In this document: positions 44,478 through 53,145 of the stretch, piece after piece
Position numbering within the stretch: the stretch's first letter is position 1
Layout: each line of letters starts with the position of its first letter
NCBI GenBank assembly: GCA_014800945.1
Contig: JAAVFD010000028.1
Coordinates: 34,674-98,673 of the forward strand
Direction: 5' to 3'
Length of the DNA: 64,000 bases
From: Barnesiella sp.
Lineage (GTDB): Bacteria > Bacteroidota > Bacteroidia > Bacteroidales > Muribaculaceae
Program-made: the position numbers and the translations under genes
The notes under the pieces: model-generated
What the model was told of the DNA's origin: nothing
What the model saw: the letters and a program-made list of their open reading frames with translations, nothing else
The model's database searches: none

Positions 44478-45152
44478 ATGAAAATTTCAAAGTTTCTCTC
44501 CGTATGTGTGCTTCTTGCCTCAGCTTTCACATTCTCTTCATGTGATTCTGAATCATCCGGCTCATACTCAACACTTGCCTTTGTTAATTACGAGGGCTCA
44601 TCCACCGATGGCTACAGCCAGTTCGTGTATAACGAGCCCAACACCAATTCAACCATTACTTTCCGTTCAAGAGTTACATTTAATGATGGAATGACTCCTG
44701 CATTAGGCACCCGTCTGCTCGGACAATTCGTGATGGTTTATGGCGAGGAGTTCAAGAACGGTTCAGTTTTAGAAAATCAGGCAATTTACAAACTCAGTAA
44801 ATATAGTGATGTTTCTATAGAAGCTCTTTCTGGATTTACTTTGTCATCTACTCAACTGTATCTTCAGTCTATAATTCGTGCCGGAAACTATCTTGACATC
44901 GTAGCTCTCGCGGATGCCAAGAATTCGGATCTTACTCTTGTGTGCGATGCCAACACCCTTAATTCAGGCACTCCGGTTCTTTACCTTAACTATGAAACAA
45001 AGACATCTGATGTTTCTGAAACCCAGTACTTTGCTTCATTTGATATTTCGGCAGTTTTAAGTCAGCCCGATGTAAAAAGCATCCGATTGATTCTAAACAA
45101 CGCCAACGGTGAGAACGAATTTATTTTCCCAATTACTGAGAATAGCAAATAA
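44478..45152 (+). CDS. Predicted lipoprotein, possibly NigD-like
   Basis: A 224-residue envelope lipoprotein: signal peptide with lipobox TFSSC (Cys near residue 22), then a beta-rich domain without recognised catalytic residues. The layout (N-terminal Ser/Gly-rich linker after Cys, OB-like strands such as GTRLLGQFVMVYGEE, ending FIFPITENSK) resembles NigD-like lipoproteins of Bacteroidales, but the resemblance is weak. It lies 11 bases after lolD, and its stop shares a base with the DUF3467 start (TAATG). Confidence 0.7.
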   Translation: MKISKFLSVCVLLASAFTFSSCDSESSGSYSTLAFVNYEGSSTDGYSQFVYNEPNTNSTITFRSRVTFNDGMTPALGTRLLGQFVMVYGEEFKNGSVLENQAIYKLSKYSDVSIEALSGFTLSSTQLYLQSIIRAGNYLDIVALADAKNSDLTLVCDANTLNSGTPVLYLNYETKTSDVSETQYFASFDISAVLSQPDVKSIRLILNNANGENEFIFPITENSK

Positions 45153-45466
45153 TGAGTAAACAGCAGGAAATCAAGATAGAGCTCAGTCCGGAAGTGGCTT
45201 CCGGGCTATACTCCAATCTTGCAATAATCAACCACGGTGCAGGGGAGTTCTTTCTCGACTTTATTACCGTTGCTCCCAATATGCCTCAGGCAAAAGTGCA
45301 GAGCAGGGTGATCATGACCCCTGAAAATGCCAAAAACCTTCTATTCGCGCTATCCGACAATATTCGCAAGTATGAGGCGACTTTCGGTGAGATAACTCAC
45401 ACCGAGCCGGTTGCAGCGAAGTCAAACGATATCCCCAACCCATTTATGGGAGGAGCAAATGCATAA
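45152..45466 (+). CDS. DUF3467 family protein
   Basis: A small cytosolic protein of 104 residues with the DUF3467 pattern: EIKIELSPEVASGLYSNLAI, FFLDFITVAPNMPQAKVQSR and MTPENAKNLLFALSDNIRKYE. The function of the family is unknown. It starts on the last base of the lipoprotein stop codon and lies 21 bases before cysS. The proline-asparagine-glycine-rich tail (DIPNPFMGGANA) looks unstructured. Confidence 0.9.
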   Translation: MSKQQEIKIELSPEVASGLYSNLAIINHGAGEFFLDFITVAPNMPQAKVQSRVIMTPENAKNLLFALSDNIRKYEATFGEITHTEPVAAKSNDIPNPFMGGANA

Positions 45467-45487
45467 ACATCAACCCGCATACGCGCT

Positions 45488-46975
45488 ATGAAACCCAATA
45501 ATCTCACCATTTATAATTCTCTGTCCCGAAACAAAGAGACATTTAAGCCAATCAACCCCGGAAAAGTAGGAATGTATGTGTGTGGACCAACCGTGTATGG
45601 CGACGGTCATCTCGGTCACGCCCGTCCCGCAATCACGTTTGATATCCTCTACCGCTATCTCCGCCACCTCGGCTACTCGGTGAGATATGTTAGAAACATA
45701 ACCGATGTGGGGCATCTGGAGCATGACGCCGATGAGGGAGAGGACAAGATAGCCAAAAAAGCACGTATAGAGCAACTTGAGCCTATGGAGGTGGTGCAGC
45801 ACTATCTAAACCGCTACCATAAAGCCATGGAGAAGCTCAACGTTCTTCCACCCTCAATAGAGCCCCATGCTTCCGGTCACATAATCGAGCAAATCGAATA
45901 TATCAAGAAAATACTTGAATCGGGCTACGCTTACGAGAGCGAAGGGTCGGTTTACTTTGATGTGAACAAATACAACCGCGACCATCATTACGGCAAACTC
46001 TCAGGAAGAAATATCGATGAACTCCTCGCAACAACCCGCGCACTCGACGGTCAGAGCGAGAAGCGCAATCCCGCAGATTTCGCCCTCTGGAAAAAAGCCG
46101 CTCCCGAGCATATCATGCACTGGCCGAGTCCATGGAGCGAGGGCTTTCCCGGCTGGCACCTCGAATGCTCGACCATGGGAGAGAAATACCTCGGCGAAAC
46201 ATTTGACATTCACGGCGGAGGTATGGATCTAAAGTTTCCGCACCATGAATGCGAGATAGCTCAGTCTGTGGCTCACAACGGTCATGATGCGGTGCGCTAC
46301 TGGATGCACAACAACATGATTACCATCAACGGTCAGAAGATGGGCAAATCGCTCGGCAACTTCATTACCCTTGACGAATTCTTTACCGGCGACCACCCTC
46401 TTCTCGAGCAGGCATATTCGCCCATGACTGTGCGCTTCTTCATCCTTCAGGCGCATTACCGCGGCACCGTTGATTTCAGCAACGAAGCCCTGAAAGGAGC
46501 TGAAAAAGCCCTCCAGCGTCTCCTTGAAGCATACCGCCGAATAGCAGCCCTTAAACCCTCCGCCACCTCCCAGGTAGATGTGGCAGCTCTTTCGGAAAAG
46601 TGCTATGAGGCTATGGATGATGATCTTAACACCCCGATTGTTATTGCAACCCTCTTTGAGGCGGCATCGCTCATCAACAAAATCAACGATGGCACGCTCG
46701 CTGCCACTCAGCAGGATATCGATGCGCTGAAAGCACTCTTCGACACCTTCCTCTTCGACCTTCTCGGTATATTACCCGATTCGCTTGCCGCAGATGCGCC
46801 GGGAGCCGCCACCAAGCCGTTTGAACAAGCTATTGACCTACTCCTTGAGCTCCGCGCAAAAGCGAAGGCAGAGAAAAACTGGGCTACCAGCGACCTTATC
46901 CGCGATCGCCTCAATCAGGCTGGATTCGATGTAAAAGACACCAAGGACGGCTTTGAATGGTCTCTTAAACCTTGA
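45488..46975 (+). CDS. cysS: Cysteinyl-tRNA synthetase
   Basis: Charges tRNA-Cys. The 495-residue class I enzyme has the zinc-Cys and HIGH-type stretch [16 protein letters not shown] near residue 31, the other zinc ligands in [13 protein letters not shown] and [10 protein letters not shown], and the KMSKS-type loop [11 protein letters not shown] near 282. The C-terminal anticodon-binding helical domain follows. Standard length. From here to xerD codons end predominantly in C, unlike the surrounding genes. Confidence 0.97.
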   Translation: MKPNNLTIYNSLSRNKETFKPINPGKVGMYVCGPTVYGDGHLGHARPAITFDILYRYLRHLGYSVRYVRNITDVGHLEHDADEGEDKIAKKARIEQLEPMEVVQHYLNRYHKAMEKLNVLPPSIEPHASGHIIEQIEYIKKILESGYAYESEGSVYFDVNKYNRDHHYGKLSGRNIDELLATTRALDGQSEKRNPADFALWKKAAPEHIMHWPSPWSEGFPGWHLECSTMGEKYLGETFDIHGGGMDLKFPHHECEIAQSVAHNGHDAVRYWMHNNMITINGQKMGKSLGNFITLDEFFTGDHPLLEQAYSPMTVRFFILQAHYRGTVDFSNEALKGAEKALQRLLEAYRRIAALKPSATSQVDVAALSEKCYEAMDDDLNTPIVIATLFEAASLINKINDGTLAATQQDIDALKALFDTFLFDLLGILPDSLAADAPGAATKPFEQAIDLLLELRAKAKAEKNWATSDLIRDRLNQAGFDVKDTKDGFEWSLKP

Positions 46976-46993
46976 TAACAAACCAATTCCCAC

Positions 46994-49552
46994 ATGGAAA
47001 AACTTAAGCAACTCATATCATCCTCCCGCTTTATCGGAGGGTTAGTCTCAATAATCGCCATTGCGATAATCTCATTCATTTACTTCTATCCGGATGCCGC
47101 CCAGGGCAATCAGCTCCGCCAGCATGATATGCAGCAGGGGGCGGCGATAGGGCAGGAGGCTAAGCTTTTCCATGACGCCACCGGCGAAACTACCCGCTGG
47201 ACAAACTCTCTTTTCTCCGGAATGCCGACATTCCAGATATCTCCATCTTACCCCTCCGATACCCTCTTTACATGGCTCAACAAGGTCATGGGTCTCGGCT
47301 TACCCGAACCCGCCAATCTTCTGGCAATGATGATGCTTGGATTCTTCATCCTACTCATGGCTATGAAGATGCGCTGGTATGTGGCTCTGCTCGGAGCGAT
47401 TGCCTACGGCTTCTCCTCATACTTTATTATTATTATAGGTGCGGGACACATCTGGAAATTCGCAACCCTCGCCTATGTGCCACCCACAATAGCCGGTGTG
47501 ATTCTCTGCTACCGTGGGCACTACCTCTCCGGAGCGGCTCTCACCGCCCTCTTCTCAATGCTCCAGATAAGCAGCAACCATGTGCAGATGACCTACTATT
47601 TCCTGTTTGTCATAGCAGCGCTCGCCATTGCATACCTCATTAAGGCAGTCAAGAAGCACAAAGTGGCAAAATGGTGTATCGCAACAGCCATCCTCGCCGG
47701 AGCAGGTGCGCTCGGCGTCCTCGCCAACCTGCCTTCGCTTTACAGCACTTATGAGTACTCGAAATACACCATGCGCGGAGGGCATAGCGAGCTAACCCGT
47801 AACCGCGCCGAGGCAACTTCCGGGCTCGACCGAGATTATATCACCCAGTACAGCTACGGCACATCCGAATCATTCACTCTCCTTATCCCCAATGTCAAGG
47901 GCGGAGCTTCAAACAAGCCCGAGAAAGGGGAGAACCATCCGCTCTCCCTATCCTCGCTTCCGAAGGCACAGGAAATGGTGAATCAGGCGCAGCTCTCGCC
48001 ACAGGAAGCGCGCTACCTCGAATATATGAGTCAGTACTTCGGTGAGCCCGAAGGCACAAACGGTCCCGTCTATGTAGGAGCTATCGTATTCGCCCTCTTC
48101 CTGCTCGGCTGCGTCATTGTCAAAGGTCCTGTCAAATGGGCTCTTCTTATCCTCACGGTGTTCTCGATTCTTCTCGCCCTCGGGCGCAACTGTATGTGGC
48201 TCACCGACCTGATGATTGACTATATGCCTATGTACAGCAAATTCCGCACAGTGGAGAGCATACTCGTCATCGCCGAATTCACAATGCCACTCCTCGCAGC
48301 TATGGCACTCCAGAAAATAGTGGTGACCAAGGACAAATGGAGCCAGTTCCGCAAACCCCTCTTCTGGTGTTTCGGCATCTCCGCCGGTATCTGCCTGCTC
48401 GGGGCAATCTTCCCCGGAATTTTCGGCAGCGCCATTACCGACAACGACCGCGCCATCGACTCCATGATAGCATCTCAGCTCGCATCAATGGGGCTTGAAG
48501 CTGAGCAGGCAGCAGTGTTTTCTCTCCAGAATCCACGCCTGTACGATGCAATAGAAGCCCTCCGCCACTCGATGGTTTCTGCCGACTGCTTCCGCAGCCT
48601 CCTTTTCATTCTCGCTGCCGGAATAGTGCTGATCATGTACATCCGTCGCAAGCTTACCGCAGCTCCGGCAATCCTTGCGTGCGCTTTCCTCATCCTCGCC
48701 GACCTATTCTCGGTGAACAAACGCTACCTCAACACCGATAGCTTCCTCACTCCGCAGCTCTCGCAGTCAAATCCCTTCCCCCTCTCCGAGGCAGACCGCG
48801 CCATACTCTCCGACACAGCGGCAAGCTACCGAGTCATGGACATTCCCCGATTCTGGCAGGCTGCACCCTCTTACTATCACAAAACCATCGGAGGCTACCA
48901 CGCTGCCAAGCTAACCCGATATCAGGATCTCATAGACCGTCATCTCGGTCATTTCCTGCAAGGCACACAGACCGATGCCGATTGGGAGGTGCTCAATATG
49001 CTCAACGCCAAGTACATCATCGACCATTCCGGAACACCGCTCGAAAACAACGAGGCTCTCGGCAACGCATGGCTCGTTGATACACTCACCTTTGTTGACG
49101 GACCGGATGCGGAGATGGCTGCACTCTCGGCAATACACACCGCAACCACCGCTGTTGCAGACCGGACCTTTGCCCAAACTCTCAAAGCGCCGGCTACTAA
49201 AGCTCCCGGTGACACAATTTTCCTCACCTCATACGCACCTAACCGTCTGACTTACCACTCATCTTCAGCAGCGCCCTCACTTGCGGTGTTCTCTGAAATA
49301 TACTTCCCCTGGGGATGGCAGGCTACTATCGACGGCAACCCGGCTCAAATAGGCAGAGTAAACTACCTTCTGCGCGCCATCAATCTTCCCGCCGGCAGTC
49401 ACACGGTAGAGATGAAGTTTGAACCACAGGCAATCAACACCTCGATTACTACAGCCAAGATATCAGTAATCCTAATCTACATCCTCCTCGCCGCCGCCAT
49501 TATCCTCGCATTCATCAGTAAACCCGAGCCGGCGAATGAAGAAAAAGCTTAA
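46994..49552 (+). CDS. YfhO-like multi-span membrane protein
   Basis: An inner-membrane protein of 852 residues with about twelve predicted membrane helices (first at about 12-32, then a dense set from 105 to 260 and 365 to 590, last at about 825-845) and a large periplasmic beta-rich domain near the C-terminus (about 600-820, for example FSEIYFPWGWQATIDGN). This matches the YfhO group, thought to act in glycosylation of cell-wall or lipid polymers in Firmicutes and of unknown role in Bacteroidales. No catalytic motif can be named. Its end overlaps the next gene by 17 bases. Confidence 0.85.
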   Translation: MEKLKQLISSSRFIGGLVSIIAIAIISFIYFYPDAAQGNQLRQHDMQQGAAIGQEAKLFHDATGETTRWTNSLFSGMPTFQISPSYPSDTLFTWLNKVMGLGLPEPANLLAMMMLGFFILLMAMKMRWYVALLGAIAYGFSSYFIIIIGAGHIWKFATLAYVPPTIAGVILCYRGHYLSGAALTALFSMLQISSNHVQMTYYFLFVIAALAIAYLIKAVKKHKVAKWCIATAILAGAGALGVLANLPSLYSTYEYSKYTMRGGHSELTRNRAEATSGLDRDYITQYSYGTSESFTLLIPNVKGGASNKPEKGENHPLSLSSLPKAQEMVNQAQLSPQEARYLEYMSQYFGEPEGTNGPVYVGAIVFALFLLGCVIVKGPVKWALLILTVFSILLALGRNCMWLTDLMIDYMPMYSKFRTVESILVIAEFTMPLLAAMALQKIVVTKDKWSQFRKPLFWCFGISAGICLLGAIFPGIFGSAITDNDRAIDSMIASQLASMGLEAEQAAVFSLQNPRLYDAIEALRHSMVSADCFRSLLFILAAGIVLIMYIRRKLTAAPAILACAFLILADLFSVNKRYLNTDSFLTPQLSQSNPFPLSEADRAILSDTAASYRVMDIPRFWQAAPSYYHKTIGGYHAAKLTRYQDLIDRHLGHFLQGTQTDADWEVLNMLNAKYIIDHSGTPLENNEALGNAWLVDTLTFVDGPDAEMAALSAIHTATTAVADRTFAQTLKAPATKAPGDTIFLTSYAPNRLTYHSSSAAPSLAVFSEIYFPWGWQATIDGNPAQIGRVNYLLRAINLPAGSHTVEMKFEPQAINTSITTAKISVILIYILLAAAIILAFISKPEPANEEKA

Positions 49553-50045
49553 AAACTTTCTCTCCATACCCCTGCGAGCCTGGAGGTCAAGAGGCTTCGG
49601 TGTTCACTCGCCGTTTGCCTTCCGCTTCATCACAGAAGTGATCCGTTGCCCTCACGGCTACTATGCTTACCCGGCTATCGGCTCCTCAGCCGCCGCTCGT
49701 CGGCTTTACCGCATCATCCTTGCACTCGCACCGGAAAAAGTGATTGTTACCGGCCCGCTATCCGATTCCCTCGCAGTAGCCGTTTCCCTCGCTAAGGCCG
49801 AGGCACAAGCAGCCCCACACCGGGATAAACTCGCCGTGGTGCCACCCGAAGCCATTGTCGGCATCTCCTATCTGCGCTCAATCCTCGCAGCCGGGGGAGC
49901 AGTGGTGTTCACCAATATCCAAAATGCCGGATGTGCCGAGATTTTCGCAGAGATAGCTCCGTGCGGCATGACCTTTGCCGGGCTCCGTCAGGCTGTGGTG
50001 GTAGGGGGCAATCTCCCCCGCCAGCAATTCCCCGTCCTTATATAA
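49536..50045 (+). CDS. Small protein of unknown function, methyltransferase-like N-terminus
   Basis: A 169-residue protein. The N-terminus (RAWRSRGFGVHSPFAFRFI) resembles the start of a group of Bacteroidales proteins with a class I methyltransferase fold, which are usually about 230-260 residues long. The strand pattern VIVTGPLSDSLAVAVSL also suggests a Rossmann-like fold, but a glycine-rich SAM motif is not evident. It could be a shortened or inactive member. The start lies 17 bases inside the YfhO-like gene; a 37-base gap leads to xerD. Confidence 0.6.
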   Translation: MKKKLKNFLSIPLRAWRSRGFGVHSPFAFRFITEVIRCPHGYYAYPAIGSSAAARRLYRIILALAPEKVIVTGPLSDSLAVAVSLAKAEAQAAPHRDKLAVVPPEAIVGISYLRSILAAGGAVVFTNIQNAGCAEIFAEIAPCGMTFAGLRQAVVVGGNLPRQQFPVLI

Positions 50046-50082
50046 TATATAAAGGTGTCCACGGACTAACAACCCCTGACTA

Positions 50083-50994
50083 ATGACTAACGCCTTACCA
50101 GACTATTCCGACCTGATAGACTCCTACGATGCTCACCTCCTTCTGGAGCGTGGGCTCAGCGACAACACCCGTGAGGCATACACATCAGACATACGCCGCC
50201 TTGCCGAATACCTTGAAGCAGAGGCTCTGACCCCCGAAAATGTAAATATCTCCCACCTGCGAGCCTATTGTGCCGACCTTTACGACCTCGGCATCTCTCC
50301 GCGCTCTCAGGCACGCATTGTGTCAAGCATCAAATCCTTCTTCCGCTACCTCCGCTTCTCGGGCACAATACCGCTTAACCCGACTGAACTGCTTGAAACA
50401 CCACGAACCGGGCTCCACCTCCCCGAAGTGCTCACGGTTGCCGAAATCGACTCCCTTATCTCAGCCATACCCGCCGATTCCGCAGAAGCAGTCCGAAATC
50501 AAGCTATCATTGAAACCCTTTACAGTTGCGGACTCCGAGTGTCGGAACTTGTAAATCTCGAAATACCACGCCTTTATCTCGAAGAAGGCTACCTCATAGT
50601 CACCGGCAAAGGCTCCAAGGAGCGCCTTGTGCCCGTTTCACCCCCGGCGATAGCGGCTATCTCCGCCTACATTGACGAGCGACGCTTCGCCCCGGTCAAG
50701 CCCGGAGAAGAAGCCATTCTTTTCCTCAACCGCCGCGGCTCACGGCTCACCCGCCAGATGATATTCACAATCATCCGCCGGCTCGCTGCTGATGCCGGAA
50801 TCAGAAAAACCATCTCGCCACACACTCTCCGCCACTCCTTTGCAACACACCTCCTTGAGGGCGGAGCCAACCTGCGAGCCATCCAGCAGATGCTCGGCCA
50901 CGAAAGCATCGCCACCACCGAAATATACATCCACATCGACCGCACCCGCCTTCGCCAGGAAATCCTCTCCCACCACCCCCGTAACCACAGATAG
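50083..50994 (+). CDS. xerD: Site-specific tyrosine recombinase XerD-like
   Basis: Resolves chromosome dimers at dif together with XerC. The 303-residue protein has the N-terminal SAM-like core-binding domain (LLLERGLSDNTREAYTSDI) and the catalytic domain with Arg in LYSCGLRVSELVNL (about residue 150), Lys in VTGKGSKERLVPV, the HxxR box SPHTLRHSFATHLLEGGA (about 247), His in MLGHESIATT and Tyr in EIYIHID (about 283). Housekeeping XerD rather than an integrase of a mobile element, because no att-like or phage genes surround it. Confidence 0.92.
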   Translation: MTNALPDYSDLIDSYDAHLLLERGLSDNTREAYTSDIRRLAEYLEAEALTPENVNISHLRAYCADLYDLGISPRSQARIVSSIKSFFRYLRFSGTIPLNPTELLETPRTGLHLPEVLTVAEIDSLISAIPADSAEAVRNQAIIETLYSCGLRVSELVNLEIPRLYLEEGYLIVTGKGSKERLVPVSPPAIAAISAYIDERRFAPVKPGEEAILFLNRRGSRLTRQMIFTIIRRLAADAGIRKTISPHTLRHSFATHLLEGGANLRAIQQMLGHESIATTEIYIHIDRTRLRQEILSHHPRNHR

Positions 50995-51000
50995 TAAAAA

Positions 51001-51032
51001 AAACTGCGCCGTAAAAAACTACGGCGCAGCAA
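51001..51032. terminator. Bidirectional terminator between xerD and the FKBP lipoprotein gene
   Basis: Perfect 10-bp stem CTGCGCCGTA 51004-51013 with TACGGCGCAG 51020-51029. On the minus strand it is followed by T8, a strong terminator for the FKBP gene. On the plus strand the A-rich left flank gives only weak support. Confidence 0.82.
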
Positions 51033-51055
51033 ATATGGGATATGTATTATTTCAA

Positions 51056-51961
51056 TTATTTGGCGATGTCGATAACCTCTACATCAAAAACAAGTGTTGA
51101 ACCGGGAGGAATGCTGCCAGCACCATTGTTGCCGTAAGCAAGTTTAGCAGGAATGTAAAGAGTGTATTTAGCACCCTTGTTCATCAGCTTAAGACCCTCA
51201 CCGAATCCGGGAACAACGGCTGTTACAGCGAAGTTGGCGGGTTCGCCACGGTCAACAGAGCTGTCAAACACGGTTCCGTCGATAAGTTTGCCGGTGTAGT
51301 GAACGGTAACGTTTGAAGTTTCGGTAGCTGTTGCACCTGTACCCTGTTTGTTCACCTTGTAGGCAAGACCTGATTCTGTGGTTTTGATAGAAGGATCGGC
51401 TTTAATCTGAGCAGCGATGAAAGCAGCGCCTTTAGCTTCATTTTCAGCAGCTTCTGCTTCGCGGGCAGCCTGCTGAGCCTGAGCAGCTTCCATCTGGCGT
51501 GCCTGTGATTTCTGCTGAACGCGGTTCATAAGAGCCTGCATATCATTCATATCGATGCCGAGCTGACTGTTGTTGATAGAGTCGGCAAGGAAAGCCTGAG
51601 AGAAGTAGCGGATAAGCTCCTCACGGTTGATATCAACGCCCTCACCGTAAAGAGCCTTGATCTGGCGGGCAAAACCGAGGCCGATCTGCACACCGTACTG
51701 GTAAGCAACATCAGCGGTGTCAGACATAACCACTTCCTTGAATCCGCGGATAAATGATTTCTTGTTGAACTTAGCGAGCTCATCGGCGGGGAGCTGATCC
51801 ATGTTCTGGGCGAGCATAGCACCCTGACCACGGCCGAGCACCATAGTGAGCGAGTCATTAAAAGCCTGCTCCTCGGCAGAAGCCTTTGAGTCGCTTTTTG
51901 AGCAGCCGGTAGATGCGACCGCGATTGCAGACATTGCGATTACAAATAATGTCTTTTTCAT
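51056..51961 (-). CDS. FKBP-type peptidyl-prolyl isomerase lipoprotein
   Basis: Envelope prolyl isomerase that assists protein folding. The 301-residue protein has a signal peptide with lipobox ASTGC (Cys near residue 20), an FkpA-like N-terminal dimerisation region rich in helices (about 30-185, with an Ala/Gln/Glu-rich coiled coil), and the C-terminal FKBP domain ([18 protein letters not shown] near 225, [36 protein letters not shown] near 275). It follows the second FKBP gene after 67 bases, so the two are likely co-transcribed paralogues. Confidence 0.94.
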   Translation of the reverse strand: MKKTLFVIAMSAIAVASTGCSKSDSKASAEEQAFNDSLTMVLGRGQGAMLAQNMDQLPADELAKFNKKSFIRGFKEVVMSDTADVAYQYGVQIGLGFARQIKALYGEGVDINREELIRYFSQAFLADSINNSQLGIDMNDMQALMNRVQQKSQARQMEAAQAQQAAREAEAAENEAKGAAFIAAQIKADPSIKTTESGLAYKVNKQGTGATATETSNVTVHYTGKLIDGTVFDSSVDRGEPANFAVTAVVPGFGEGLKLMNKGAKYTLYIPAKLAYGNNGAGSIPPGSTLVFDVEVIDIAK

Positions 51962-52028
51962 TGTCTTTTTTGTGAATTGATATTAATTAATAAGTTTAAT
52001 GTAAGATTCGATTATTGTTGAAACTCAC

Positions 52029-52655
52029 TTATTTTCCTAAAACCTTAATCAGCTCAACATCAAAGATAAGAGTTGAGTCAGGTCCGATTGCAGCACCGGC
52101 TCCGGCAGGACCGTAGGCAAGTGCGCTCGGTATAAACAAACGGTATTTCGCACCCTCCTTCATGAGCTGAAGTGCCTCCACCCAGCCGGGAATAACCTGG
52201 GTTACGCCGAAAGTAGCGGGCTCGCCACGCTCAACAGAGCTGTCAAACACAGTGCCGTCGATAAGTTTGCCGGTGTAGTGCACCATCACGCGGTCATCCT
52301 TGGTAGGCATAGCACCTGTTCCCTCCTCAATCACCTCATACTGAAGTCCTGAAGCGGTGGTCTTTACCTCGGGGCGTTTACCGTTGTCGGCAAGGAAAGC
52401 TTCTCCGGCAGCCTTGTTCACCTTTGCCATCTCTGCGGCTGCGGCGCGCTGCTTCTCCTCCATAGCGGTGAAGAACTTGCGGATTTCCTCTTTTGCCTCA
52501 TCATAGGTCATGCGGGGAGTCTCGCCGGAAAAAACGGCTGCAACACCGTCGGCAAAATCCTTCACATCAATTTTTTCGATTCCGCTGCTGCGGAAATTGT
52601 TGCCCATGCTCAATCCGAGAGCATAGCTGATACGGTCTAATTCTTTAGTTTCCAT
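52029..52655 (-). CDS. FKBP-type peptidyl-prolyl isomerase, cytosolic
   Basis: A 208-residue FklB-like prolyl isomerase without signal peptide. The N-terminal helical dimerisation domain (ISYALGLSMGNNFRSSGIEK, about 7-75) is joined by an Ala/Lys-rich helix to the FKBP domain ([18 protein letters not shown] near 125, PGWVEALQLMKEGAKYR, IPSALAYGPAGAGAAIGPDS near 180). Its FKBP domain is close to that of the downstream lipoprotein paralogue. Confidence 0.93.
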   Translation of the reverse strand: METKELDRISYALGLSMGNNFRSSGIEKIDVKDFADGVAAVFSGETPRMTYDEAKEEIRKFFTAMEEKQRAAAAEMAKVNKAAGEAFLADNGKRPEVKTTASGLQYEVIEEGTGAMPTKDDRVMVHYTGKLIDGTVFDSSVERGEPATFGVTQVIPGWVEALQLMKEGAKYRLFIPSALAYGPAGAGAAIGPDSTLIFDVELIKVLGK

Positions 52656-52699
52656 CTGATTTTCTTTTAGATAATATAACTCAGTGGCAATTTGAGTTG

Positions 52700-52707
52700 C
52701 AAAGGTA
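52700..52707 (-). promoter_or_regulatory. Promoter element of the FKBP gene pair
   Basis: Minus strand TACCTTTG, 44 bases before the ATG at 52655; a TTTG is 16 bases upstream, slightly short of the usual spacing. Confidence 0.62.
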
Positions 52708-52828
52708 TGCCAAATATCAGTGCCAAAGTTAAATATTTAATAAAAAAATATTAAATGACACACCTATGGCAACCCACCGCCACACCTATTTATAATATAA
52801 CACCTTACCGGTGGGAAGTGTTTTTTCA

Positions 52829-52937
52829 GATAATTCCGAATTTTCCGAAGCTTCCGGCGGCGTCGGAATTTTCCGAGGCTTCAGAATTTTCAGAATAATC
52901 CGAATTTTCGGAATTTTCAGAAGCTTCCGATGCCTCC
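52829..52937. repeat. 9-bp tandem array, about 12 units of GAANNTTCN
   Basis: Units in order include GATAATTCC, GAATTTTCC, GAAGCTTCC, GGCGGCGTC, then an extra G, GAATTTTCC, GAGGCTTCA, GAATTTTCA, GAATAATCC, GAATTTTCG, GAATTTTCA, GAAGCTTCC, GATGCCTCC. Most units are themselves near-palindromic (GAA..TTC). Read on the minus strand the 9-bp period would encode Glu-(Ala/Asn)-Ser triplets, but no start codon or gene context supports translation. Confidence 0.8.
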
Positions 52938-53014
52938 TTGCATTGAAAATCTTTTGTAAAACTATGTTATAAAACAGATATTTAGAAAAATGTCAGCAAA
53001 TTAACATAATTTAA

Positions 53015-53024
53015 CCCCCCCCCC
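53015..53024 (+). repeat. C10 homopolymer tract upstream of the Sus operon promoter
   Basis: Ten consecutive C, ending 24 bases before the -7 box TATATTTG, so it abuts the expected -33 region. No other homopolymer G/C run of this length was seen in the window. Confidence 0.9.
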
Positions 53025-53048
53025 TACTTTTACCCAATCCCGTTAATG

Positions 53049-53056
53049 TATATTTG
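53049..53056 (+). promoter_or_regulatory. Promoter element of the FN3 lipoprotein-susC-susD operon
   Basis: TATATTTG, 90 bases before the ATG at 53146. The upstream TTTG box is degenerate (TTTT within CTACTTTTACC). The long leader (about 85 nt) has no evident hairpin. Confidence 0.72.
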
Positions 53057-53145
53057 CATACTTTTTGTCCGCACACTGTACGATTACGGACATTTAAGCA
53101 AACTAACCTTAATTTTTTAACCTAAACCATTAACCTAAATCAGTT

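Larger units (their letters stand above)
52656..53145. other. 490-bp intergenic region between the FKBP genes and the Sus operon
   Basis: Contains, left to right, the FKBP promoter (52700-52707), an AT-rich stretch, the 9-bp tandem array (52829-52937), a C10 tract (53015-53024) and the Sus operon promoter (53049-53056). No coding signal. Confidence 0.8.

Noticed and set aside
50083..50994. XerD-like recombinase as integrase of a mobile element
   Set aside because: Size and motifs fit housekeeping XerD, it sits in an ordinary operon, and no att repeats or phage genes are adjacent.
52829..52937. CRISPR array
   Set aside because: The repeat unit is 9 bp, contiguous and degenerate, with no spacers and no cas genes.
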